Shown here piece after piece: positions 22,501 to 31,645 of a DNA stretch of 64,000 nucleotides. Numbering within the stretch: the stretch's first letter is position 1; each line of letters begins with the position of its first letter. The notes under the pieces are model-generated. The model was not told where the DNA came from, did not search any database, and saw only the letters and a program-made list of their open reading frames with translations. This DNA comes from Sphaerulina vaccinii (taxonomy: Eukaryota; Ascomycota; Dothideomycetes; Mycosphaerellales; Mycosphaerellaceae). Where the stretch lies: NCBI GenBank assembly GCA_022570795.1, contig JAKUDP010000004.1, positions 1,674,001 through 1,738,000 of the forward strand, written 5' to 3'. Both the position numbers and the translations under genes were made by a program.

Positions 22501-23580
22501 TATTATAAGCTATAGTATTATTAATTATATAAAGTATAAGTTCTACCTTCTTTTCTAGTCTATAAGCTTAACTAGATATAGCTAGAATATTCGATATCGA
22601 TATCCTACTATATACTAAGATACTACTAAGTACTAATATAGTAAATCTATATAATAGATAGTTTATTAATACGCTAGACCGTATATTAATCGTATAGATC
22701 GAACGGCAAACGGAGTCTAGATAGCGCAAAGTATACCCTCTAGTAAAGTAGTTCTATTTATAATATCTAGTAATTATTAAAAAGCTAGAAAGACTATATA
22801 TAGAGAAATATACCGGCTCTTTTAACTATACTATTATAGAGCTTAAAATAGAGCTATAGATATAGAAGTCTAGTAGATTAAACAAGCTAGTAAAGGCTAT
22901 TAAGTAGTAGAAGTATAAGTATAAGCAGAACATATAGGGCCCCTAGCTATATACTAGTAGAGATAATAGCTAGCTAATTTAGCTAGTAACGTCTCTACTA
23001 GCGTACCTTGGCGGTATATAGTATTCTTATATAGTATTAGTCTTAGGGCAAAGTAGTATAAGTAGAGAATTCGAAGGTATCGAGCTAGCTTCAAATATCG
23101 ATTAGATTATAATATATATATATTCTATACTTCTATACTTCTAATACTATTATAATTAATATATAAACTAAGTCCTCTATTAATATAAATATATATCTTA
23201 TAGTATTACGAATATTATAGAGTATAGAAGAAGTAATAGCTAGTCGTGTTTAAGGTATATTATATAGCTTAATCTATAATTATTTCCTATATATATAAAA
23301 TACAACTAATTAAGCTAAAACTTAGAGGCCTTCTCGTAGTAATACTTGTCGACAATATACCGAATAGACGCCTTATAGCAATTAATATTAGTCGTGCTCT
23401 TAATTATACTAATACTCGATCTAGTTTATAGCTAGGGTAGGGTCTAGTATTGCAACTAGTTGCTAAGGCTAATTGTATATTACTATAGCTTTTAATATAA
23501 TAAATAGAATTTGGAGCTTTTTAGATAGTTAGAAAGGTCTAATTTAGGGCTTTAAAAGTAGCTACTATATATCTAATTAT
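19560..23580. repeat. Second TA-rich RIP-mutated tract
   Basis: About 4 kb of TA-dinucleotide-rich DNA without open frames, framed by normal-composition DNA. Its left part holds the Crypton remnant. The right part (about 22050-23580) has no legible coding motif but contains an island of near-normal composition at 22290-22330 and an 18-base sequence (22996-23013) that recurs at 38356. The last 1.5 kb may be the element's 3' portion or another repeat. Confidence 0.8.
19880..22010 (+). mobile_element. RIP-degraded Crypton (tyrosine recombinase, Ndc10-like domain)
   Basis: Reading through the stops on the plus strand reveals a Crypton-type protein. An N-terminal block around 19900-20070 reads like Y.P..KEF then LVTEDKLILFL and a VIGRPLL-like segment. 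A core block around 20620-20900 corresponds to the conserved GALALYLF-like, PNF and W-Y-IK positions, and a following segment corresponds to the KTH.GR..GA..AEL..V...I.R.G region that ends the Ndc10-like domain. A C-terminal ghost near 21790-21840 (FIKLL, then VLLQD) matches the usual end of these proteins. Expected Trp and Gln codons appear repeatedly as TAG or TAA. Cryptons move with a tyrosine recombinase and lack terminal inverted repeats, so the true ends cannot be set here. The element is dead. Confidence 0.72.
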
Positions 23581-23930
23581 ATAAAATTTTGCGGCCGCTA
23601 GGCTGGCATAAACAATAGATATTAGTATATATATTGCATAAGCTGAATTCAGGGTCCAGCCGACGTCGGAAATCGGCGTAAGCTGCAGTGTAAGCTGCCA
23701 GGCTTAGGGTCAACTTATCCACTAGGTAAGTACCAAGGGTACGAAGGAAGCACTTCCAAAATAACAACAACCCCACGCTGAAACGACGCTAGTCACGTCA
23801 CTTCCACGATTCGGCCCGTGCTCCGAGAAAGTGCTTGGCTCTCCCGAGACCGAAGCGGAAGTCGCGACCCAGTGCCTGCCTTAGCTGTGTAAGTGAAGTG
23901 AACAGCAACTCATATCAACACATATCCACC

Positions 23931-24563
23931 ATGTCTCTCCTCCGCACATTCTCGCCTCTGACGCGATCATCAAATACACAGCTCCCCTTGACCTGCCTCG
24001 CGCAACAAAATGTCCGATCATTCAGCAGCACAGAACAACGACAGAAGAAAGGCGGCAAAGTAAAGAGAGATCCTCGAATAAGTTCGTGTTGCCTCTCATT
24101 CCATACATATCAATGCTATCGCTAATGTGAGATCGTAGCAAACATCCGATACTTCCTCAACCACCCTCTAACCCCTCGGCCCCTCCGCTTCAGTCGCACG
24201 CGTTTCCTCCGACACTGGACAATCCACCGAGCATGGATGCGCTATCAAGATAAACTGCGTCAAGAACGCGAATTAGAACTAGAACGACAATATAATTCCA
24301 TGGCAGCAGCATGCGAAGCGCTACGATTGATTGATGGAGAGGGGCTGACGCAGGAGGAGAGAGTCAAGTATGGTCAGACGGAGTTGTTGCCGGGGAGTAA
24401 AGGTGTGAGTGAAGAGGACGTGTTGAGAAGTCGGGAAGGAAGATTGTATAGAATTGCGATGAGGAAAGATGGCGGGGTGTGGAAGGGTGTGCCGATTGAG
24501 TATGCGAGGATACAGACTGAGACGCCGGCGAGGGAGGGGTGGAATCATGAGTGGACGCGGTAG
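23931..24563 (+). CDS. MRPL28: Mitochondrial large-subunit ribosomal protein mL40 (Mrpl28-like)
   Basis: A structural protein of the mitochondrial 54S ribosomal subunit. Two exons (23931-24081 and 24139-24563) are joined by a 57-bp intron (GTTCGT, GCTAAT, GTAG), giving 191 residues. The N-terminus is a basic, Ser-rich mitochondrial presequence (MSLLRTFSPLTRSSN...). After the splice comes the core NIRYFLNHPLTPRPLRFSR, followed by HWTIHRAW and a charged helix (QDKLRQERELELERQ) typical of mL40. The start is placed at the ATG after CATATCCACC, because the upstream part of the open frame lacks a presequence. The gene stands between the Crypton tract and the tandem small-RNA array. Assignment rests on the conserved block and length; gene symbol by analogy to yeast. 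Confidence 0.85.
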
Positions 24564-24744
24564 GGAGGCTCACGCTCTTCTGGATGATGAGAGTGGCATG
24601 AAGATGTGTATATTGATGTACAAAAAGAAGACTACCCAACAGGTCGATCCCACAAAATCGAGGATAAGCACACTACACAGATTCTACATGCATGTGCCAT
24701 GAACTTCGTGGGCCTATTCGACAAAAGAAATCGGGTGCCCAACC

Positions 24745-24886
24745 AAAAGATCGTCCTCTTCTTGGTGGCGACAAGACATTTCAGCGACAAGTCCATGCAA
24801 CTTGAAGTTTCGAGTCTTGAGGCTGTTTTCAGGCATCAGCATATACCAACGACTTACTGACTGAGCCAATGAGCTTGAGCACGATC
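24745..24886 (-). ncRNA. Candidate Pol III-type small RNA gene, unit 7 (most diverged)
   Basis: The 5' stem strand GATCGT (24886-24881) pairs perfectly with ACGATC (24754-24749), which is followed at once by TTTT (24748-24745), a span of about 142 nt. The A-box-like TGGCTCAGTC and a following GTAAGTCGTT match unit 2. Sequence is weakly conserved elsewhere; the stem and spacing identify the unit. TATG-type sequence lies about 23 bp upstream. Confidence 0.4.
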
Positions 24887-24991
24887 ATTGAAAGTCACCA
24901 CGTGTGGGCCATACATACACCTGGAACTCTGGAAATACAGACTTATGCAAAAGAAATATATCTAATGAAAGAAGATGGGGAGACAAAAAGC

Positions 24992-25138
24992 AAAACAATC
25001 GCCCCCAGCGAGGAGTGTTGCACTCACCGGCTGTCATACCAGAGGCCTGTTGACCTCTTAGGCACGTTCGGTACAAGAAGCGAACCAACATCCTCTTTGA
25101 GAACGAATCATAGGTATACCACTAGACCAAGGACGACT
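24992..25138 (-). ncRNA. Candidate Pol III-type small RNA gene, unit 6
   Basis: The A box TGGTCTAGTGG (25129-25119) fits TRGYNNANNGG exactly. The 5' strand AGTCGTC pairs, with wobbles, with GGCGATT before GTTTTGC (TTTT at 24995-24992). A TATAT-like box lies about 28 bp upstream. A hairpin with stem TTCTC/GAGGA follows the A box. A GGTTCGCTTC stretch resembles a B box with one mismatch in the core. Confidence 0.5.
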
Positions 25139-25239
25139 ATTGGAGATTACCGTCGATTTGTGAATGATATACCTCCATTTTGGGCAGCTTATATCTGCAA
25201 GAGAAAGAAGACACTAACTAATTTGAAAACGCGAGTAGC

Positions 25240-25387
25240 AAAACAATCGCCACATCTGCATGAAGTCGGCGTCAACCTGGACCAAGATGACCTTTGGAGC
25301 ATCTGAAAGATCTTCACCTTAGCCAACTTTAAACAAGCATTCGACCAGCGAAAGACTTGCTGTCCTACCACTAAAGCATAGACGATT
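25240..25387 (-). ncRNA. Candidate Pol III-type small RNA gene, unit 5
   Basis: The closing stem AATCGTC/GGCGATT forms seven pairs including one wobble and is followed by GTTTTGC (TTTT at 25243-25240). The A box TGCTTTAGTGG (25378-25368) has one mismatch to consensus. The internal hairpin TTCG...CGAA replaces the TTCA...TGAA of other units, a compensatory change. CATATG lies 25 bp upstream of the stem. Confidence 0.5.
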
Positions 25388-25468
25388 ATTGAGATGTCTC
25401 ATTCACGATTTGCATATGATGCTCCACTATGCTATACAGTTGTGAGGCAAAAGAAGGAGTAGAATGGC

Positions 25469-25614
25469 AAAACAATCGTTCATGCTTGGTGCTCAGCACA
25501 ACAACACTTTCCAAGCATGTCTGAACGGCATTAACCAGAGTTGCATTCGCTCTCATTCATCAAGCATTCACTTCGTGAACCACTTCTAGGTTGACCACTA
25601 GACTAAGGACGACT
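25469..25614 (-). ncRNA. Candidate Pol III-type small RNA gene, unit 4
   Basis: The A box TAGTCTAGTGG (25605-25595) fits consensus. AGTCGT pairs with ACGATT, which precedes GTTTTGC (TTTT at 25472-25469); the C-to-A-side change is compensated relative to other units. The hairpin TTCAC-GAA-GTGAA follows the A box. CATATG (25640-25645) lies 25 bp upstream. Confidence 0.5.
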
Positions 25615-25695
25615 ATTGGGAATTCGCGGTAATGAGTCGCATATGAAGACTCACGAGGGCTTGCGAGTGTGAGGCAAAAGTAACAGCGAAAGGGC

Positions 25696-25844
25696 AAAAC
25701 AAGCGCCGCATCTGTCGAGATAGACGTCGAACTTTCGAAGACGACGACAGAACATTAGCACTGTTCATTCTTCCCAGTCTTGACATTGATCAAGCATTCA
25801 ACTTGTGAACGACTTACTGATATTCCGCTATACCAAGGACGATC
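25696..25844 (-). ncRNA. Candidate Pol III-type small RNA gene, unit 3
   Basis: The A box TGGTATAGCGG (25835-25825) fits consensus. The closing stem GATCGTC/GGCGCTT has one mismatch and is followed by GTTTTGC (TTTT at 25699-25696). The hairpin TTCA-CAAGT-TGAA and the phrase GTAAGTCGTT are kept. A TTATG-type box lies about 26 bp upstream. A second TTTTGC follows downstream. Confidence 0.5.
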
Positions 25845-25904
25845 GTTGAGAAACCCTTCTCTCAAACGCACATAAGGGCCAACTAAACTCCTGATCTGTG
25901 ATGC

Positions 25905-26070
25905 AAAAGCAGTCGCAAAACAGTGAAACAGCCGCCTCACTTAGCGCAATGGGGCGTATAAAGGAGAAATCAATGCACCATGGCATCGATCGTTCTTCCA
26001 AGTGTTAGGGCTGATCAAGCATTCACTCCGTGAACGACTTACAGTCATACCGCTAGACCAAGGACGACTG
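25905..26070 (-). ncRNA. Candidate Pol III-type small RNA gene, unit 2
   Basis: The A box TGGTCTAGCGG (26060-26050) fits consensus, and TATATA (26100-26095) lies about 25 bp upstream of the stem. CAGTCGT pairs with GCGACTG (25916-25910), followed by CTTTT (25908-25905). A first TTTT at 25920-25917 falls at the same distance as in the other units, so the end could be either. The hairpin TTCAC-GGA-GTGAA is present. GATCGATGC inside fits the B-box pattern GWTCRANNC, but this is not shared by all units. Confidence 0.5.
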
Positions 26071-26234
26071 TTGAGAGTCAGACTTTCGACCTTGTATATA
26101 GATCTCATACTACTCCCAATGGATGGCAGCAAAAGAACCTCAGTCCTCTAGATCATGAGCAGAAGGCGCAAAACAATCGCTCTCAGCCCAGACTTCAATT
26201 CGATATTCCACAAAACAAAAGTACCATGTGAGAC

Positions 26235-26382
26235 AAAATGATCGCCATCTACTCTAGCTCTTCTAGAGAACGTGATGATCATGTCAGCTAGGGAGGAGCT
26301 GAAGATCAGACGTGTTTCCCAGTGTGATGAAGCAGCAGCTATGCCGACGATTTATTGGTCTGTCACTAGACTAAGGACGATT
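26235..26382 (-). ncRNA. Candidate Pol III-type small RNA gene, unit 1
   Basis: The A box TAGTCTAGTGA (26373-26363) fits the core consensus. ATCGTC pairs with GGCGAT, followed by CATTTTG (TTTT at 26238-26235), 138 bases from the A box. A second GCGATTGTTTTGC lies about 60 bp further on. The upstream TATA-like box is weak and the hairpin is not clear in this copy. Confidence 0.42.
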
Positions 26383-26520
26383 GTTGAGAGGTATGAGTTT
26401 CATGTTGTGTGTGTAGAGCGGCGTTGATCCGAGAGCTGTCTACAAACATGGGGCTGAGCATGCGTGTCTCTGCTTAGAAATCACTGAATCGTGCCTCTTG
26501 ATGTGAGGCTGACATCTGCT

Positions 26521-28116
26521 CTAGACTATCGTGATCTCGTTAAGATGATATGGCTCTAATTCGATGAATGCCTCCGTTCCGATCAACCTGTAGCAACTTA
26601 AGTCAGGAAAAGACCGCCGTAATACAAGGAAGATGCGCGAAGGTGAAGAGCCCGTGCCTCGTTTCTCCTTGTAAAGACGCGAAGGGAGTTCATAGATGTC
26701 ATCTTCCCTATGAAATTTGGAAGTCCTTGTCCTAAAATAATAGTCCATGTCCTGTGAGCCGATTGTTCCGCAGTAGCCCAGCTTGATCGTCAAATAGAGG
26801 TCTTTGAGAGTGGCATCGCCAACCCCTCTTGCTTCAGCATCTGCCAGGGAAGTTCTCAGACCGTCAAGGCGTTCGTGGATCTGAGCTTGAGACAGGCTCC
26901 AGTCGGGAGCCCACGAAGGCAGATCTGCGTTGCGAAATCGAATGCACGTTTGGCACTGTTCCGCGGCATAGCATAGGATGGTCCACCTGAAATCAAGACT
27001 GCTTGCCATCAAGTCTCGTGCGAAGTTAATGAAAACCCTTTCCCAAGCAAGAGTGTAGTCGATGTTCACGACAGGGCATCGTGGATCTCTCTGAAGTAGG
27101 CTTGAGAGCGCATAGATGCAGTCTCGCTCGTCAGAACATCGCAAAGTGCTGCAGGCAGCCAGTATCTGGAGAGCATCCGTGTAGTCATTACGTATACTGA
27201 GCATATTCGAGAAACTCGGTAAGAGTCCAGCTCCAAGCCACGCAGTTTAGAAGCTCAAGCCGTCAGCCGGGTCCGACATACTATCAAGCAATGTCAATGG
27301 CGCAGTATTCCGGCCGCACGCCAAGACGACATAGCTGGCAAGAGCCATTTCTTGTACGCACCAGCGACTTTGAAAGTACCTTCGTTGATGGAATAGCCCG
27401 AGAAGATTCATTCTTTTCCTGGGCCGCCAACAAAATACCGGTGAGAGACGCCGCTGTCCGAGCAGGATCTTTGGCTTAATCGTTAGGTGCATTTGGAGCT
27501 TGGCGAGCTTCCGATACAATGGCTTCTTGGCTTCTCCCAGGTCGTAAAGTCCTCTTCTCCACGCTCAGCTCCAGGACGACTTCTCCATTCGCGCATACTC
27601 CCGGCAGCATCTTATGAATTCTTCGCCATCCTGTTCATGTTTTCTATAGGAGTCCTCGCCGAGCCATACCACTACTTGACGAGCCTTGGTGTAAATGTCC
27701 GCCATGTTAGCGACCTGAATGGCCTTTTCTTCGTCGTTCTCCTGATTGATACAGACTGCATCGATCCAGAGCGTCCTCGGCCCAGATTTGTCACGCAATC
27801 GTCGAAGAGCATCGCGTAGGCTCCAGGTGAGACTGATCGTGATGCCATTGATGGCAAGCTCTCCTGTCTGTAAATGGTCTCGGCCGAAATGGTACTCGTC
27901 AGTAGACCCGATCACCTGCTCGCCTCGGAAAATTTCCGTCTTCGTATACACGCCATCCTAAGCATAGGAGAGTGCTTCATATATCGGTTGGCTGTCCATG
28001 GAGACGTGGTCTAGAGTGCCAATGAGAGGTAATTCCAAGCTTTTCGCAGGCTGCAAACGAAGCAGGCGAATGCATCCCGGCGAGAGTGGTTGATAGATGC
28101 TCATTTGCTGAGCCAT
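26521..28116 (-). pseudogene. HET-domain (heterokaryon incompatibility) protein, three nonsense codons
   Basis: One frame runs from the ATG at 28116 to the TAG/TAA-type end at 26521 (532 codons) without a frameshift but with three internal stops: TAG at 27960-27958, TGA at 27567-27565 and TAA at 27249-27247. The first replaces the Trp of the hallmark YEALSYxWG motif (here YEALSYA-stop-DG). The HET core follows: TLWIDAVCINQ, then QVANMADIYTKARQVVVWLGE, then RRYFQSRWCVQEMALA and a DERDCIYALSSLL block. HET proteins trigger cell death when unlike strains fuse; this copy cannot produce a full protein. All three stops can come from single C-to-T or G-to-A changes. No intron would remove them without losing conserved sequence. 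Confidence 0.85.
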
Positions 28117-28923
28117 TGCCACTGACAAGCCTCAGTCCGTGGTGCCGCTCAATGTTGAATCTCCAGACACCTAGTACTTCCTTTCTTTCCGCGAGCTGAA
28201 GGCAAGCTAGGTAAGAGTAGCCCGACCATAAGTCTATAGCTTACGATGCCAGCAAAGTCTTGATATCTTGAGTCGCAAGGGCATCGTAGCTTGGCAAGCT
28301 GGAAAGGCCGTCATTCCAGGTAGACCGAAAGAAGATGATAAGGACAGAGACCAGCAGCGCGAGGAAGCTGAGGTTCTTGTATGATGTGTGGCATCACAGC
28401 CTGATCGTGGCGGAGCTGCGGGTGGCTGCAAGCCACGTTGGCCTCAAATCCTGCGCGATTGCCTGAGGCCACAATCGATGAAAGGGTGCTGGTGATCAAA
28501 GTCGCCTACTGCAGATATGAGCAATTGAAGACTGAGGTATCGATGTTATTGAGAAGATCGTATTCGATTGACGCAGGTTCAACAGAGACAGCGACCGCCA
28601 TGTGCAGGCAATTTGCGACCAGCAAAACTTAGCCTGTGCTGCTGAGGCATCGCCGCCCACTCTGGCATCTTGTCTCGTAAGGACTCAATTCCTTTTGATT
28701 CTTCCAAGGAAAAAAGTGATGGCGGTGGCCACGGCATCGGTGAAGTTGTCTCTCGAAGCGTGTCATGTCGTAGTTCGTACTGAAGGGTTGATTTCTGTAT
28801 GCGCTAGTTGGTTGATGCTGACCTCCTCATATATCTGAGCTCCTGGGGTATTAGATCGTCTTAGGAGGTGCCGGAACGTCATCTGTGCAAGGTCCTCGTC
28901 CTCACACCAGAGAGCGACACGCT
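28117..28923. other. Intergenic region with no supported gene
   Basis: Short open frames on both strands (28438-28632 plus, 28311-28499 minus, 28602-28838 plus) overlap and show no domain. The left part would hold the HET pseudogene promoter and the right part the 3' end of the Cys-tail gene. Confidence 0.4.
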
Positions 28924-29994
28924 CTATCCTATGCATCTCGAACTCCCACACCGGCAGCAGCCCCTGTACATGCACCCACAACATCTCATGCGGCAGTTGT
29001 CCTTCGCGTATACGACCTCTTTACTGGATTCATCAACTTCAAACTCCTCAACCATCGACGTGGCCGCTTGGTCCAAGTTCTTCCGAATTGCACTCAAATC
29101 ACCGAATAACAAAGGCGAGTTGGGCAATTTGGCAAACAGCACACGACTGTAACACCACGTGAACTCTTGGTCATAGACGTGTCGATAGATTTCCGCCCAG
29201 TCGAACGTCTCTAGGAACCACTTGTCGTCGACTTCAGCCCAGTGCCAGTTTATGTTGCCCGCTGGGTCAGCTTGCCACTTTCCTCTCGAGTCCTTGTAAA
29301 AGTGGCCAGCTATTTCTATAAGATACTCGAATCCAGCAGGTCTGAAGGAGACAGTGACTGACTCTACGTTCTGCAAGACGTAATCTATGCATTGCCACCG
29401 GACACGCTTCTTGGCGCGACTTGTCCAGGTCGGGTAAAGCTGAAATTCGTTCATACTGAAGAATTCCTTTTCGGCCATTGCTTTCAGCTTCCTGTTGAAC
29501 CACCTCAGAGCTTTCAATGCTTCAAGAGCTCGTGCAGATGCCGTCCACTGGCTTGATTTGTGCCGGCCCAGAATCACCGGCGTATATTTCGGGCGATCCA
29601 GCTTAAATTCAGTGCTAAGGACATTGACCTTAGCTTTTTGGTGTTCCCTGTCAAGCTCGACGACTCTACCACGCTGGAAGGCGAGGTTTTCAGCTGCAGC
29701 ATCAATATCAGCTTCAGACATCTCGGTCTCTATTCTTCGGTGCGTAAGCTCCTCCTCGTCAGCATCGAGAGCCTTATTCGCTTCTGATAGATTGGCAGCT
29801 GTAGTTCGGGACAGCTCCTGTGCAATCAGTAGCTTCTTTTCCATGGCGACGCGCTGCTGCCGACCTACAACGAGATCTTGGAAATATAAATCCGAGAGAT
29901 GCCCAGATATTTCGTCCTTCAGCTCTTGTGGTAACTGGAGCCACAAATTCATCTTGATGCCCCAATCGCGCTGATATTTCTTCGGTGCGGCCAT
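28924..29994 (-). CDS. Cys-tail family protein A, unrecognised, F-box-like N-terminus
   Basis: A single 356-residue open frame from the ATG at 29994. The N-terminal LPQELKDEI resembles the start of an F-box. Residues of about 45-125 form a charged predicted coiled coil. A central domain has VILGRHK, a basic helix ending KAMAEKEFF, then YPTWTSRAKKR and FRPAGFEYL. The protein ends in a cluster of cysteines (MRCCGCMYRGCCRCGSSRC). The gene at 40180-40947 is clearly its paralog: it shares LPQELKDEI, VLGHRK, A.EEFF, YPIWTKR, FRPAGF and the MRCCGC tail, but lacks the coiled-coil insert. The Cys tail could bind metal or be palmitoylated; neither can be shown. I do not recognise the family. Confidence 0.75.
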   Translation of the reverse strand: MAAPKKYQRDWGIKMNLWLQLPQELKDEISGHLSDLYFQDLVVGRQQRVAMEKKLLIAQELSRTTAANLSEANKALDADEEELTHRRIETEMSEADIDAAAENLAFQRGRVVELDREHQKAKVNVLSTEFKLDRPKYTPVILGRHKSSQWTASARALEALKALRWFNRKLKAMAEKEFFSMNEFQLYPTWTSRAKKRVRWQCIDYVLQNVESVTVSFRPAGFEYLIEIAGHFYKDSRGKWQADPAGNINWHWAEVDDKWFLETFDWAEIYRHVYDQEFTWCYSRVLFAKLPNSPLLFGDLSAIRKNLDQAATSMVEEFEVDESSKEVVYAKDNCRMRCCGCMYRGCCRCGSSRCIG

Positions 29995-31645
29995 AGTTCC
30001 TGCTGACCGTGTATGACCACTTGTTGCGCCTGGTTTACGAAGTACTTGAGCGTACAGTGCCTTGCTTGCTGCTGTGTTGGAGACGATTTTGTACTGGTCT
30101 GATGTTGCACTGCTCAGTTTGCCGAAAGGAAGAATATCAAGTCCTTTGACAATCGTGACTCATGGAGAATTGACGTACGTGTACCGAATGATAATTGAAG
30201 TCCCGGTTCCACACTTTTCACGTGGCAGCCTGAGCACTACCAGCGGTCACACAAAAGCTTGCCGCTTCTCGATCACCGGACATGCTCTCATGAGTCTAAG
30301 CTGTCGATACGATGCTACGACCTCTGCGCCTCCGGTCTGACCGAACCACCAGATTCATTGCGGCCAGATACACCCATCTCGACGAGCAACCAACGAGCCG
30401 AGCCCGAGATCATCATCAGGGACGATATTGTGGACGTTCGAGTTCACGGCGTAGGGGAATTACGCAGACTTGACCTCGGGTGGGAAGACTTGAAGGCAGC
30501 AAGACCTCTGCGACTGATATATGGCCATGCGTAGTGCTCAATGTCCTTCGCGTTGCATGTTGGTCACACTTCGAGTACCCTTGACCAAAGCACTGATGTT
30601 GTGTCTATTGCAGCGATAGTGTCTGACGTCGGACCTGGAAATTGGAAGTAACGAAAGATGAGAAGAACGATAACTCAGGGCAATGAAGTATTTGAACATC
30701 CGAACGACGAGCGAGAAGGAGAAGGAGCGAGAAGAGAGTGGAGTCTCAGGGTAAGGAACGGCCCTTACGCACGCCAAGAAAAGTGTTTTCTCACTCAACT
30801 CGACCTGGTCTGACAACAACATCTTCTCATGCAAGCCACAAGCCACTATCACCCAGCAATGAACTTCCACGTCGTTCACAAGAACTTCCGTCACGATCGT
30901 CGAGCAACTGGACAGCATCGCTCGCTCCGACAAGATGTTATTGCTGCGCCTACTTGTAGAGCATTACACGACAGTCGGTGCAACTGCTCGAACGAACATG
31001 CGGTGAAAGCCTATACGGAGTTGTGAGCTCATCTCTACAGCACCGAAGCCTTATGACAATTTCCAACACCTTCTGGAAGTGGCCTGATATCAGCCTAACT
31101 TTACGCACTACTTGAGAAACTTTCTCCCGAACATGGCCTGGCTGGTGACAAGCAGTCACTCTAGCACTTTCGCAGCCCTATGCAAGGGTGGTGCGACAAT
31201 CCGTACCATGAACGCTATGCCCGAGCGGCTGTGGCGATGACCTACGCTCCATCGAGCACGGAAGACTGCAGAGAAGCATCGAAAGCAGTAACCTGTGTTA
31301 CGGTAATGGCTTTGGCGACGGGCACATACGCTTGCAAACCATGTGTAATGCGGGTGCAATGCAATCTACGTGGCAATCACTGCAGCGAGACTGACAGTAT
31401 CAAGATGCAAGCGAGCTTACAAGCAGACGCAAACAGTTCTATTGGCCCAGATTCCGCATGTCACCTCATCACTACATACAATTACCCATGTATCTGGCAG
31501 AACACCTGCTGCATTGGGAAGTCACCTCATCATCGTGTACTTACAGATCCATAGGGATATAAGTCTGTGTGAAGACTCACGGCTGAATATCATTCTCCAC
31601 ACCACGAGCCCTACCAGTAGCAAGCACAGATCCACTGCCATCACA
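29995..31645. other. Intergenic region; one possible small frame
   Basis: Mostly featureless. The plus-strand frame 30259-30534 ends in a coherent charged segment (DDIVDVRVHGVGELRRLDLG then EDLKAARPLRLIYG) that could be the last exon of a small gene, but no start or upstream exon could be placed. Other frames here (30538-30933 minus, 31180-31554 plus) look spurious. The stretch before 31646 is probably the leader and promoter of the next gene. Confidence 0.35.

Larger units (their letters stand above)
24745..26382 (-). repeat. Tandem array of seven diverged A-box units
   Basis: A degenerate tandem array on the minus strand with a spacing of about 225-250 bp (one interval of about 315). Units diverge strongly in their middle but keep the same landmarks at nearly constant distances, which is unlike an ordinary satellite. 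No protein frame runs through it. The seven units are listed separately. Overlapping short open frames (for example 24869-25306 plus) are judged spurious. Confidence 0.75.

Noticed and set aside
24992..25138. Ordinary tRNA gene in the array
   Set aside because: The A box is excellent but there is no proper T-arm or anticodon arm, no consistent B box, and the span to the terminator is about 140 bases.
24869..25306. Open frame of about 145 codons inside the small-RNA array
   Set aside because: It runs across two array units, its translation shows no domain, and the conserved features of the array are on the other strand and are not codon-based.
30259..30534. Small plus-strand frame with a charged C-terminal segment
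   Set aside because: Could be a last exon, but no upstream exon or start was found; kept only as a note.
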